Origin: Gamarada debralockiae
Lineage: Eukaryota > Ascomycota > Leotiomycetes > Helotiales > Hyphodiscaceae
Direction of reading: 5' to 3'
Assembly (NCBI GenBank): GCA_002803225.1
Contig: NXFV01001381.1
Location: forward strand, 1-64,000
DNA length: 64,000 bases
Part shown: positions 36,344 through 48,393 of the stretch, one piece after another
How the letters are laid out: every line of letters starts with the position of its first letter
Position numbering within the stretch: position 1 is the stretch's first letter
Made by a program: the position numbers and the translations under genes
The notes under the pieces: generated by a model
Database searches by the model: none
What the model was told of the DNA's origin: nothing
The model's input: only the letters and a program-made list of their open reading frames with translations

Positions 36344-36729
36344 CTGCATGTTGAAGGTATGAAGTTGAATGGGAACAGCGTCAAAGCTAATGGGACAGAC
36401 GTCAATTGGAATGGGACTTTGGTGCTTACTTGAGAGTGTGTTAGTGTGTGTAATGAGTACATAGAAACCCGTGAGCTTAGAATTAAACGTCATATTATGA
36501 ATCTGTGCTGATACCATTTCTTTCACCCCTATTCCACCATGGTTAGATCATGCTGGTGAGGAATATTGAAGAATTCCTGACCTCCTATTTGCAAGGCTCA
36601 CCTCGCTAAATTTACAAGACGACCTCGGCCGAAGCAACGTGCGCCTCTTTCACGACGTCGCGTCGATTTCTCTTCGCCCCTCATCTCCTCCCCCCAAACT
36701 TTTCGTCCCATGATAAAGATCAATGCGAG
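36344..36729. other. intergenic, regulator promoter
   Basis: This is a 386-bp gap between the oxidoreductase stop and the regulator start. An ATG at 36723, out of frame and 7 bp before the chosen start, could act as a tiny upstream start. No other feature seen. Confidence 0.4.
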
Positions 36730-38474
36730 ATGAAACTGGCCTCCGCATGCTCACAATGCAGAAATGGAAAGCGCAAATGTAACAAGTCGGTACCTGGAAC
36801 GGCCTGCAATCAATGCATGAAACGGCATCTCAGTTGCTCCAGTTTGAGCCGACCTCCATCGTCGCCTGTGAAGCTTCTTCCTAATGCGTCTTCGACAGAG
36901 TCCTCGGCGCTAATCCCCCCAGCTGCGGTGGTAGAGGAGCTCATCAATCTTTATATTTGCTATATACATGATAAGCCGCACACGCTTTTTCACGAACCTT
37001 CGCTGCGACAGGCTGCGAGAGATGGGTCTCTGAGCTATGCTGTGCTCTTTGGTATCGCTGGTCTCTCTGCACGGTAAGGAGAGAATCAAATATCAACTTC
37101 TACACTCGATTCTCAATGCTAACGCGTTGAAGGTTCTCATCTAATTCCGAGCTTCGAACTAAAGGTCACGTGTTTTCTTCAGAAGCCAAGCGGCTGGTGA
37201 AGGCGGATCTCGAGAACATCTGCATCGAGAATGTGCAAGCATGTATTCTGGTCGGCAATATATGTCTTGCTGAATCTAATCCCGACAGTGAATCTTTATA
37301 TTTTGGTAAGCAGTTCAAGTGTTCGAGATCTCGGATCGTTGCGGCTAAATTCTGTTCCAGTGGTCGCAAATCGAATGGCACAGTTGCTCAAGCTTGCAAA
37401 TGATAATCCAAGGGATGATGATGTTCTTCGCGAAGTGAAATGTAGAGTATGGTGGAGCCTCTACATGATTGATAGGTGGGCTAGCGCTGGACTTGGACTT
37501 TCCCGACAATTTCACTCTGAAGGCGTAGCTCCTCGTCTTCCTATGGACGAAGTAACATTCGTCAGTATGGTACCCGGAAACCAAGATGATACTTGCGAAT
37601 ATCATCCGGGAATCTGGGCACACATGCTCACTCTAGTGAAGATTTTCGGCCATATCCAGGACTTGAACAAAGAACTTGTCGACAAGGATTGGAACGAGGA
37701 GTATATCGAGTCTTCAGTCCTTTTGCTGTCTCAACAGCTTACACAATTTGACCGAGAGTTACCACCAACCATGGTCTATACGCCGGAAAATCTTACTTGC
37801 CAAGTCCAGCGTGGAGTTGGAAGGACGTTCGTGGCTCTTCATCTTGGATATCATCACTATGCTACTCTTTTATACTATCAATACTTGGACCAATACAGGC
37901 CAGATACACCGAATAGGAGGATGTATGTGCAGCGCTGCAAGTATCATGCGACAGCATTCTGCGAGCTGATAAGAGCGTCCGAAGAACAAGGCTCGGAAGC
38001 ATTTCACAACGTTCTTGGTCATATGACCGTGGTCTCATCGTCTGTACTCCTACACACGTTGTTACTTGGTGAGGATGAGGAACTCCCAATGGCGAGAAAG
38101 AGATTGGAGTCCAACTTCAGGTTCCTAGTCAAACTGCGGGACTTTTGGCCTAGTGTAGATCTGATGGTAAGCTTTTAGGGTTCTACATATTTGGGTATCT
38201 CCCTGCATTCTGCAGCGCTAACACTTCACTATAGATGAATAGATTAATCACGTTCCAGAATGCCTGCTTGCGAACGGCACAGCTCGGGACACACCGATTC
38301 GACAGGTGGATGGTCAAGTTCCTCCTCCAACATGCTTTGGCTCTCGACGAACACGATGCCTACAGATTATCGGTGGAATCGCCGTCCAATTCCGGACCAC
38401 TTGAAGACCAAAGACTCCTCGAAAGAAGTCGTGTTACGGAGAGCATTATTCGTGCACGTCACCATGGGTCATGA
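36730..38474 (+). CDS. Zn2Cys6 transcription factor
   Basis: Four exons: 36730-37073, 37133-37305, 37361-38166 and 38235-38474; phases agree, 520 aa. The DNA-binding zinc cluster is at the very N-terminus: CSQCRNGKRKCNKSVPGTAC then NQCMKRHLSC, giving the six-cysteine CX2CX6CX8CX2CX6C pattern. A short Ser/Pro linker leads to a fungal-specific transcription factor (MHR) domain, visible in LREVKCRVWWSLYMIDRWAS. Usual length for the family is 500-900 aa, so this is a short member. It probably acts in the nucleus and may control the neighbouring oxidoreductase, transporter and glycosidases; that role is inferred from position only. Confidence 0.9.
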
Positions 38475-38634
38475 AGGAATATCGTTCTGTTGTATTTCAG
38501 ATATCTGTCAATTTGCAGCCGTTGCTGCTCTATCCATTCTTTTGAGGCACTGGACTCCCTGCAACGGGTAGTTCTATCGCCACTGAGAATCTAATTTTAC
38601 GACATCGAGAAAACTTCTGCAAGCCACTCACTGC

Positions 38635-40586
38635 TCAAATTCTCTCGGCATGCTCCGCGGCGGAAGCGGATTTCTCATCAAGTACCTCTTTTCCGGACAC
38701 GTTCGCACTCGCACCATCGAACAGACGAGCAATTTCTTCAAGCGTTGGGCCCTTTGTTTCGACAAACAAGAACCAGATACAAAGACATTCAATGACAAGA
38801 ATAGCGATGTATACGAAGTAAAACTTCCAGGCTAGATGTTGGAGGCCGATGGGATTGACTTGATGTGATGCTTAGTACGGATCGCAAGTCCAGATCGTCG
38901 AGTCACTCACCATATTGGTTAAACACAGAAGCCGATGCCGTCAAGGCAAAGTTAATCGCAAGACCCTTGGCTCTGATGTTGAAAGGCAGTATTTCTGCAC
39001 AATATGCCACAGTGAGGCCGGGCCAAGCAAATCCAGCAACGCCATAGAAGAGGAAGATCATGGCGATGACTGCACTCCCGGCCCCAGTATCTCCTGTTTG
39101 CGCATACACGGCGGAGCAGGCTGTCCATATTGTGAAAGACACCAACATCCCGACGGCGGCGATCATGAAAAGCATTCGCCGGCCGATCTTATCGACGAAG
39201 AGGGAGAAGAATATTGCGACAAGGAACGACCAAATTTGAAGGCCGCCGTTGATGAGGGATTGATTGTAAGAGCTGGTGATGCCGACGGACTCAAGAATAC
39301 TATGGAGATAGTATGATACCAGACCGTTCCCCGAGCATTGGGAGAAGAATGAAGTGAGGGCGATCAACAAGAGTCGCTTTCGGTTCCCAGGAGTTCTCAA
39401 GAAGACTGTCCAGCCATGTTTCGAATTCAGCTTTTCGAGGCGAAGGGTCTCTTGGATTTCGTAAAATTCGGATTGTACGAAGTGATCAGTGTGGTCGCCA
39501 TTTGCATGGTACTTGTAAGTTAGTTAATAGCTGGGATATTAATATGTCATTCCACTTACTTTGACCAGAACCGCCAGGGCCTCATCAGGCCGGTCTTTAG
39601 AGCATAGCCAACGAGGTGATTCCGGGAGGCAAAATATCAGAGCAAATTGGATGGCGGGCATGGCTGCCTGCATCCCAACCGGTATTCTCCATGCTGCATC
39701 TGTGGTATATTTTACGGTGCCGAAGACTGTCCACGCAGCGATGATCGACCCTACGTACTGTATGGAAATCAGCATGAGCTTTCTTATGCAAAGGCTGGAT
39801 AGCGTACCCATAAAGTATTGTACCTGCCGAAGTTGTCATTGGATGAAGCGATTTGCCATAGGGATGACAACAACTTACATAGTTGTGAGCTTACCGCGGT
39901 GTTGAGGGTATGCGAGCTCCATAATCAGCAGAGGTGCAGACCCTTGAGCCAGATTGGACCTGTTCCAGTCAGAAAACTCCTTCATTCCCCAAGAAAGTTC
40001 TCAAAGTACCCAAGTCCAACCAAAAAGCGACCGCCAATGAACATCCCTTCGTGGTCGTTGGTGGGGACGACTGCGATGTGTCAATCAGTCTCATCATCTA
40101 TTGTGAATCCACTCAGGTCTATCACTCACCCTGTAAAATAGTACCGATAAACACGATGAGTAGACCGATGCAGACACCAATTCTCCTTCCAAACAGATCG
40201 GCAGCATAGCTACTGAAAAGTAAGGCACAAACCCCTCCGATATTCTGGATTGCCGTGAAGAGTCCAAGTCTCGATCCACTGGGGTGGTTGAAGTCTGCCG
40301 TCAACATATTAGCCAGTACAGGTATCGTATTCAAAGGGCGAGACTCACAATTCTGCCACGGATCCATGGTCTGCAGACCATTGAGAAGGCTTCCATCATA
40401 TCCATTAATCGTTGACCCAAGGAAGAGCACAGGCATCATGATATACAGCCTTCGCAGACCTCGATGCTTCCACCAAGTTACCTCGGGCACCTCGAGACCG
40501 CCGACATGCTCGTACGCGTATGCGATCCCATCGTTGTCTGCCAGTTCGCGTCCGCCAATGGACTGCTCAACTAGATCTTTCTCCAT
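38635..40586 (-). CDS. MFS sugar (hexose-type) transporter
   Basis: Eight exons: 40586-40349, 40294-40130, 40070-40010, 39959-39879, 39823-39808 (16 nt), 39757-39560, 39511-38911 and 38858-38635; all phases agree, 527 aa. Sugar-porter motifs are all present: GYDGSLLNGLQTM in helix 1, DLFGRRIGVC between helices 2 and 3, GRFLVGLGSN, PESPRWL at the middle loop, DKIGRRML and VETKGPTLEEI at the end. About twelve membrane segments are visible. It likely imports a sugar across the plasma membrane. It is divergent from the GH35-type glycosidase at 41311 with about 0.7 kb between starts, fitting co-regulation of hydrolysis and uptake. The substrate is not predictable. Confidence 0.92.
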
Positions 40587-41310
40587 GTTGTACTGTTGAA
40601 AGATTTATTAAAGAAGCTTTTGAAGTCAAAGTAGGTTTCGGAATTATCGTTTTGCATTGCAGATCTCGTGGGAAGCCAAGGGATTTATAGACATTGAGGA
40701 CAACCGCTTTTTCCTGTTGACGCCCCTGTGATAGCCCAACGTCAACTCTTGGGGCCCCAGTCCCCCAGATTCCCATCATCCACTCCTGGGACCGGTGTTT
40801 CCTCCAATGAACGACCTCCATTCCCGGGGGGTTAAGCCAGGTCGCACCGGCCCGAATATTTCGGTATCAACCTCGGAAATGCCTCTTCTGAAAGCGACCC
40901 CCGCCGGCTACTCCTCGTTTGTTTCCATGCATATCCTTGAGACGCTTCTTGGAAACGTGCGGGAGAGGATGCGCATCTGAGGTGGACGAGAAAACTCGAC
41001 GGAGTGGGGAACACTGAACTTTGAAGCGGGGTTTGACGGTGCCGGGATTCCGTCCAATCACAACATCCCATTCCCGGGATTCTTCTATTGCACCCCATGT
41101 CATCTTGTGCGCTTGCCCATCGTCCAAACTTTGTGGATCATGGCGAGAAAGATTGCAGCACCTTTACGGGGCCACAAGTCATGCCAGAATACACTTATAG
41201 GAACCACTCATCTCAGTTGTTGAAATCAACTGATATTCCCATTCATAAACAAAATTCGCAGCTGCACATTGAGGACCACAATGCGCACTACTACGCCACT
41301 CACTTACAAC
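40587..41310. promoter_or_regulatory. divergent promoter: MFS transporter / GH35
   Basis: An exact 11-bp repeat CCATTCCCGGG occurs at 40818-40828 and 41068-41078. CCGGGATTC occurs at 41042 and 41074. CCGG-type palindromes with such spacing are usual for Zn2Cys6 regulators, one of which lies next to the transporter. Two CCCCAG hexamers (40755 and 40763; CTGGGG on the other strand) fit the SYGGRG core of the carbon-repressor CreA/CRE1. All binding claims are inference from motifs. Confidence 0.45.
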
Positions 41311-43057
41311 ATGAGCCCCTCTAAGTCTATTCCTCATTTTGAGAAAATTGAGAAGTCTCAGCAACTCATTGTCAATGGCAAGCCTTTTCTTATGCTCGGA
41401 GCCGAGCTGCAGAATTCATCCATGACGTCGGCCGCATACATGGATACAGTTTGGCAGAAATTGGTAGACACAAATATCAACACTGTTCTTGGTTGTGTTA
41501 CTTGGGAAGATATTGAGCCCACTGAAGGGAAATTCGAATTTTCTGAGTTGGATCAAGTCATCGAGGGTTCGAGAGCACACGGCTTGCACCTTGTTCTCCT
41601 CTGGTTTGGATCATTCAAGAATGGTATGCCTTGAGATCAAAACTTTAACTGGGTCTTGCTGATGAGGAATAGGGATCTCGACTTATACTCCAAGTTGGGT
41701 CAAGAAGGATATCAAACGCTTCCCTCGAGCGCATCTCCGAAAGGCCGGCGGTGTCCTCGAGACTGGAGATGTCGTTTCGATATTCCACACCGAAGCCAGG
41801 GACGCAGATACCCGAGCATTCTCAGCTCTCATGCGTCATCTGAAGGAAGTTGATGAGGCTCAATCCACTGTCATTATGGTGCAAGTTGAAAACGAGATTG
41901 GCCTGCTTGGTGACTCCAGAGACGGAAGTTCGACGGCGAACAAGCGATTCTCAGACTCAGTTCCAAGAGACTTGATTGAGCATCTGTCCACCAAGTGGGA
42001 CACTCTACATCCGGATTTGAAAGCCAACCTCAAGACTTTTAAGTCTCTAGGGAGAAGTTCGGGGTCGTGGGAAGACGTGTTTGGCAAGAGTAGCCAGACT
42101 GACGAGTTGTTCATGGCATACCACTACGCGCTTTACGTCAACCACGTCGCGGCTGCTGGAAAGAAGGAGTATGGACTGCCTTTATATACCAATGTCTGGC
42201 AAAACTATGTTGGAGCCGACGGCGAAAGCTCCTTCCCAATCATCGCAGGTGGTGGTGGTGAGCCCGGGAATTATCCTTCTGGCGGAGGTGTCAGCAACGT
42301 TCTCGATATCTGGAAGACATTTGCACCATCTCTTGATTTTATCGCACCGGATATCTATCTCAATGATTACAGTATCTCGTGCGCTAGATACAGACATCTG
42401 GATCAACCACTCTTCATCCCGGAACAGCGCAGAGACGAATACGGCGCTAGACGAATCTGGAAAGCGTTTGGTAGTTATCAAGCTATCGGAACGTCGCCAT
42501 TCGGCATCGATACTTTGGAGCCTGAGACGAATCCTTTCACAAGGCATTACGGTTTGCTCACGCAAGTCAAGGATATTGTTCTCGAGGCCCATCGAAAGCC
42601 AGACTCTTCAATTGGATTCTTCTTCGACGAACTCCGCCCAGATGGACGAGACCCATCACCTCCTACTATCGCAAAATTTGGCGACTTCGAAGTGATAATC
42701 AACCGCTCATTTGTATTTGGCAAAGCTGGTCCAGGAGCTGGAATGCTGATTCATCTCGGAGAGGCTAAGTTCCTACTCATTGGATGGGGATTCCAGGCCA
42801 CCTTTAAGAGCTTGTCGTCGAAATCGACATTCACGGGCATTTTGAGCTTCACTGAGAAGATGGTGGATAAAGGGACCGAGAAATTAGTGAGTGGAAGGAA
42901 CCTTAATGGGGATGAGACGAGGAGTGGGAAGTTCTGCATTATGCCCAATGAAGATCCGGATTATGGCGGCTTCCCTATTTGTGTCACGATTCCAGCGAGG
43001 ACAATGATTGCGGAGTGTGAAGTTTATTCACTAGAAGAAGATAGCAGCGACTTGTAA
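41311..43057 (+). CDS. GH35-type beta-galactosidase-like glycosidase (DUF5597-like)
   Basis: Two exons: 41311-41623 and 41673-43057; 565 aa. The start ATG 41311 (MSPSKSIPHFEKIE) was chosen because the family begins close to LIVNGKPFLMLGAELQNSS; an in-frame ATG at 41281 is the alternative. It has a TIM-barrel of the GH35 clan: TNINTVLGCVTWEDIEPTEG, the acid/base Glu in VQVENEIGLLGD and the likely nucleophile Glu in LFIPEQRRDE. The C-terminal ~150 residues are beta-rich, as in DUF5597 members. No signal peptide, so it would act inside the cell on imported oligosaccharides. It sits divergent to a sugar transporter, which supports that reading. Exact substrate (beta-galactoside or other) is unknown. 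Confidence 0.85.
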
Positions 43058-43148
43058 GTCGCTAGAAATTGAAAGAGGTTTTCCTAAATGCGTGGCCCCA
43101 ATACCTTCAAGTGCATTCCCATTAAGCCTCTCTGCTTTTTGACCTTCC

Positions 43149-46100
43149 CTATGAGGCAACCTTGATACTAACATAAGGAGTAACAACAACAGTTCCCACC
43201 ATCCCTGACTCAACCTCCGTATTTTCAAAAGAAAGTAGCCCGACAAGCGGCCCACTGCCCGAAGTCTTCAACTGGGTCAGAATCGGCACCAGCCCATTGA
43301 TCATTGTCGTCGCTACAACAGTCTCAACTAAATTCTCCCCATTCACCAAATACTGGCTGATGTCCGCCTTTGCCGAAGTAAAGTCAAGCGCAGGGAGTTG
43401 GTGACCGTTGATTTTGGCCCGCAGTGTGTGAACGACTCGGCCGAAATCAATGATGGCGCCAACGGACGTGTTGGTCCACATGAAAGAGGTGCTGTAGAAC
43501 CCTAAGCCGGAGGTGTTCTGGAGACCCGGAATCTGGGGCCAGGAAAGGAGTGTCGGTAGTGTGTGCGTGGTGTTTGTCTTGACGGCAATGGTGTCGATGT
43601 CTGTGAGATCAGCTGGTGGACCCCACTTCTCAGCGATGAGTGTCCAGTTTCCGATGGCAAAGGCAGGAGAAACGTTCGGACTGGTAATCGTATGGGTATT
43701 CCCGTCTGACATTGAGATAATGCTAGATGGTGAAGCTAATGCTGGAACTTTAGCAATAAGACCGGTGGACGAGGAGTATGAATATCCGAGGACAGAGGAT
43801 GGAGCAGATGTCACGTGAGCTGTTGGGGTGGTGGAAGGAGGTGCCGAAAGGAAGGCAATGATCATCGATTGAGACGGTGCCAAGCGGAAGGGAATCGTGG
43901 TGTAGCCGGACGCCACAGTGTACGCCAGAATGGGCTTCTGCTCTCCAGTCCACGCGTCGAAGAAGTAAGGAGTCTTGGTATTGGCGAACGCAACAGATCC
44001 GGTGCTGTAACTTCCATTGTTGTATAGGTAGACATAAGAGTCCTGGCCATCTTGGCGCCAGTAGGTAAACCATGTGTCGTTCGCCGAGACTTTGGTCAAA
44101 GGCTGGATGCCAAGAGATTGAAGGGTGGGAACCAAAGCGCCCGAACAGACTTGACGGACATTTGGGAGGTGTGTGATGGATTTCAGCGTAGTTTGGGCGA
44201 GGACAAGACTGTCTGATGAGGCCATTTGAGTAGGTATTCCGCCTGAAATGATGATTGGTAGGCCTTGCAGGGCGTACTGAGCGACCTTCTTCACGCCGTC
44301 TGAAGTAAGAAGGTCTGTTTGTCGAATGACTAGAGCTTTGTAGGCTGGCCCATTTGGAGCAAGGACATTGTTGGACACAAAAGCTTGTGGTAGCTGGAAG
44401 TTGTTCGGAGAAATGTACTCATACGAGAAACCTGACGTCTGTCAAATTATGCTATCAGAGTCGGCTGCAACAGCGCAGAAATCTTCATCAAGCAGCGTGC
44501 ATTATGACGAAGCGCAAGACAAACAGCAAAACACTCACCAGCATCAGCCAAATTCGAACCATCATACAACGTTGGAAGAGTGGAGTTTTGACCAGTTTGC
44601 TTATCCCAGAACACAATATCACGCTGAGGCTTCCCGGACTGGAGAATGAAGTTGCATCTTGCAATAAAATTGATCATATCGGAATATCTAGGAACAACGG
44701 AGAGTTAGCAATTATGTCCTTGGGAAGAATTCTGGAGTAACTACTCCTGAGACATAATTTAAGAATAGAAGCTTATGAAAAGGTCCCGGATAGGAAATAT
44801 TTACTCCCAGAATACCTACCCGTTTTCCCAGGCCGGTTGATGGCGAGAGTGCTGCTCGGAAAATAGGTAGCCGAAACTGGCTATAAATCTCAGAGTCAGT
44901 ATCTGCTCGATAAGGGATGAATAGGGGCGGGGAAGAGTTCCGGGAGTTCCAAGACAGCATTCTACTCAATAGACATCCATTTCCAAGTAGAATTCGCGAG
45001 TAGAACTCGTGAATTACCACAGAAAGGGGAATAAATGCTTTCGAAAATTTGCTTACTATATCCGGGCCACTGTAAAAATGATTTGTTAATTACTGAAAGG
45101 TAATGAGGGATTGAGAAGGTCTCCCTACAGTCGTATTAGGATATTGCCACGAATATGTAGCTCCATGAAGCACCATCATGTTATTGCCAGCGCTGTAAGC
45201 CTTTTTAACTTTGGTCAAGAGATTGGGGAGTGTCTGCTGATAAGCCTCTAGCACTACTGCGCCCATCTCGTTGGAGATGATTTGCTTCCCAGCCAGATTT
45301 GCAGGCCCAACATATTGCTTGTAGGAATCTGATAGAGTAAGCCAGTTATTTCGTATTGGATATTAAAAACGTACCAATGTTGTCTGAGAAACCTAGCGAC
45401 TCGTCTTCCGGGGCATCTACAGATGGGATGACTTCGAGCTGGGTTTTAGGTTAGCGAGAAACAAATGGCTTGGAGTTGCGTTGAATTTACCATGTCCACA
45501 GGCAAGTTATATCCGATTTGGCCTGAAAAATTTAACCCGAGGTACTCGTGCGACCACGCGACAAGGTCGTTGTAGTAGGCAGTCAGCAGGTAGGATAATG
45601 TTGCGCGATAGTCGGCGACGTATCCTTGCTCATGGACTGGGTCATCTGAAAAGATCCTCAAAGGGTATGTTGTGTTGAAACCTAATCCATTGCCGTAAGA
45701 AAGCAGCATTGTATACTTTCCAATATCGTAATCATGCATCTGCTTAAAAACGTTTGCAAGATCTGGGGTCCAGTACAGAGAACTGGGAACTGTGAAAATT
45801 TCGAGGTCAGCGAGAAAAAAAGGGCCACTAAAGATATAATCTTTGAAGAAATTGTGAGCTCTTAAAACTTGCAAACTTGGCCAGAACAGGAAACAAATGC
45901 TCCGTGAATGACGTACTCTCCACACTATCTTCCCAAACTGTAAAATATATTGTTAGATTCTTCACCATCTCAAATGTAGGGCAGGACGCGTTTACTATAA
46001 TTTCCAATCTCCTGGAAGAGTTCCTTGACACCGTTAATCAATACGTATTGCTCAAGGAAGTCTGTCGTGACTTTGGCACCTCGTGCTGAGAAGTGGTCAA

Positions 46101-47143
46101 CTGCAAAAGAGCCGTTCTGTATGAAGTTTTTAGGGTCTTGCCCGGGAATGCAAGCTCGTGCGCCCGATAGTTCGTAGTAGGATGCATATACGACGTATCC
46201 CGTACCAACAGTATTGGCGGGAACTTCCACCTTGACGGATCCATCTGACTTGAGAGTGCTGGTGATATCCGTAAGACTGTTGGCAGCAATATAGTAAACC
46301 GTGTAGTTTTCGAAACCCGCTGGGATACCAAGGAGAGTTATAGGTGTACTGTAAGATGTTTCATTGAGTATCCTGGCAGTCGTGACTGAGACAAGAGTTC
46401 CGGAACTTCCGAATCCAGGGACTTTGCCGTTGTACGTTTGGCCCGGGGCAACTGTTAAGTTATAGGATACCTTGGATAATTAGTCGATCCTTTCGTGGCG
46501 GGTGATGTACGTACAAGGTCATATGCAAGTCCAGCTACATTGCCATGAGTGCTTGAATTTGGAAAAGAGAAGGTATTCCTTACGGTTGTTAATTTCTGCT
46601 GGCACACCTTGTCCAGATTGAGGACCCATGGCGAAATCCATGATGAGGCCATTATCCTTAGTGGCTTGAGCAGCCGCTTTCAAAATCGTATTGTACACAG
46701 GCGTACCATAGCCATAGATATCCCAATCGGTTGCGGGACTACCTCCAATCTCACCTCCATACTGCAGTGGTCAGCTGTGTAACTCGATCAGAGGTGGAAT
46801 TTCCCTACCAGGTAGAAGTTGCACAACTCAATTCCACCCGCTCCAATTGCCCCAATGCTCTTGATATCATCGGCAAGATGGGAAGGGTCAACGCTGGCAT
46901 CTGGCAGCCTAGAATTGTCTCAGCACACCTTCACACGGTCACAAATTTCCACGTACCAATATCTAAACTTTGGTCTCACGTGCACTGAGGGATTTTGAAA
47001 AGTCCCGGTGTCGCTTGCAATTGCTATGTTGTTGAGGGCAAATAGAACAAATGTGGAAAGGGGCTGATACATGCTTAGCAAGGACTGCGGGGAATAGGGA
47101 ACATGACGGAGATGGAAGGTATCTTACCAGTAGGAGAAGCATG
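43149..47143 (-). CDS. secreted GH106-like glycosidase (alpha-L-rhamnosidase-like)
   Basis: Fourteen exons, with ends at 47143-47129, 47063-46957, 46908-46809, 46761-46584, 46534-46515, 46470-45996, 45937-45917, 45789-45491, 45438-45375, 45328-45129, 45069-45057, 44880-44820, 44687-44539 and 44431-43149. Phases agree throughout, 994 aa. A short signal peptide (MLLLLPLSTFVLFALNN) precedes RPKFRYWLPDASVDP and IGAIGAGGIELCNFYLYGG, the opening of GH106-type enzymes. Later blocks include LYWTPDLANVF, SNEMGAVVLEAYQQ, TWPGY and RDIVFWDKQTGQNST, with LYDGSNLADAGFSYEYISP before a C-terminal beta-sandwich. GH106 enzymes remove alpha-L-rhamnose from pectic polymers. I rely on remembered family patterns, so the family call is moderate; the gene itself is clear. 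Three exons are 13, 20 and 21 nt. It is tail-to-tail with the GH35-type gene. Confidence 0.75.
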
Positions 47144-48393
47144 TTTGCCAGGAGGGAGATTCACTACTCTGGTCCTTCCAACCTTGATGATCCAGGACAA
47201 TTAAATAGGGATACCGTAAATATGAATGGAAATCAGGGGCTGGGCAAACTCAAACTTATACATCGATTTTGCCTTGACCCTCACTTGGTTGCAATGGTCA
47301 CTGCTCGGTAGTTCACTTCACCGAGGGAGCTCCATCGGCGCCAATTGTCCCAAATGTCCACAGCTCTCCATCTCCCATCTCACAAGCTTACGAGCTTGGC
47401 TTTCCACAGCCAAGAGTATCCCCCTCGAACCGAATGTGGGGCCAGGTATGTCGAGTGCGGGGAAGAAGAGTGAAGAAGTACTTAGCCACTTCGTCTTTGA
47501 GAGTATAGGCAGTGAAGCCATAACAAATAAATACACTGGTAGCATGGGCAAGAGCGGTACCAAGAAAAGAGCCACATCAAAGCACTGGCTAATTGCTAAT
47601 CCGAGAATTCTCGGATTGCAACGTCGTATTTCGTATTGGACTAGCGTCGCTTAGCTCGGCCCCTGCTCACTTTTTCACCTATCATAGAGGATCTGATCCG
47701 AGAGACCCTCGCAATGTCGGTGCAATGATGCTGTCGAAAGTTGGGGAAGATGAGGGGTCTTGGATCCGACTGCTTGGACGGCATGAAAAACAAGCCGAGC
47801 GCCCAGGGGCTGCGGCTGTAAGGACAAGTCTGTGGCACGATTGGTCTTTCGTCATTACTTTGATATCATGACCTACTACCGCGGCTACCTGATATGCCGA
47901 ACGACGTTGCCATGACTTGCCGCGTCCAAATATGGAAGGGTAAATTTAGGCTTCGTTATCACGAGTAATTTCGCGATCCTTGCCAGAAGCAGCATAACCT
48001 ATAAAGGGCGTACACGCAACGAAACATTAGAATATCATTTAGAAAGTATGGCGGGAGCGGTGCGCAAATAAAAATGCTCGACATTACCTCGCAGAACGCC
48101 AGCCTGAGGATAGGAGTTCCAAAGACAAGGATAGATCGCGTGAAAGTCACGTTAGGTTGATTATCCGACTGTTCCATTGCTATGCGAGCTCAAATAGAGA
48201 AAACTACCGAAATAAGTCGTAGAAGAAAGGAAACAAGCTATCGTGTCCTGTTATTTGAACCGTTTATCTCGGATGAGCTATTGAGAGTTGATCGTCCTAA
48301 GTCTAGCCGGGTGATTCCGGCGGGACAGAAATCACCAATCTCCAGAATTTGATGAACGACTCTAGGCTAGAATGCTCACACAAAAATCAAGAG
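47144..48393. other. intergenic, GH106-like promoter and dead transporter 3' side
   Basis: No gene is supported. Short frames at 47051-47870 have no domain. Confidence 0.4.

Noticed and set aside
43149..47143. GH35 beta-galactosidase by association with its neighbour
   Set aside because: The opening blocks (FRYWLPDASVDP, GAGGIELCNFYLYGG) fit GH106-type enzymes and not GH35.
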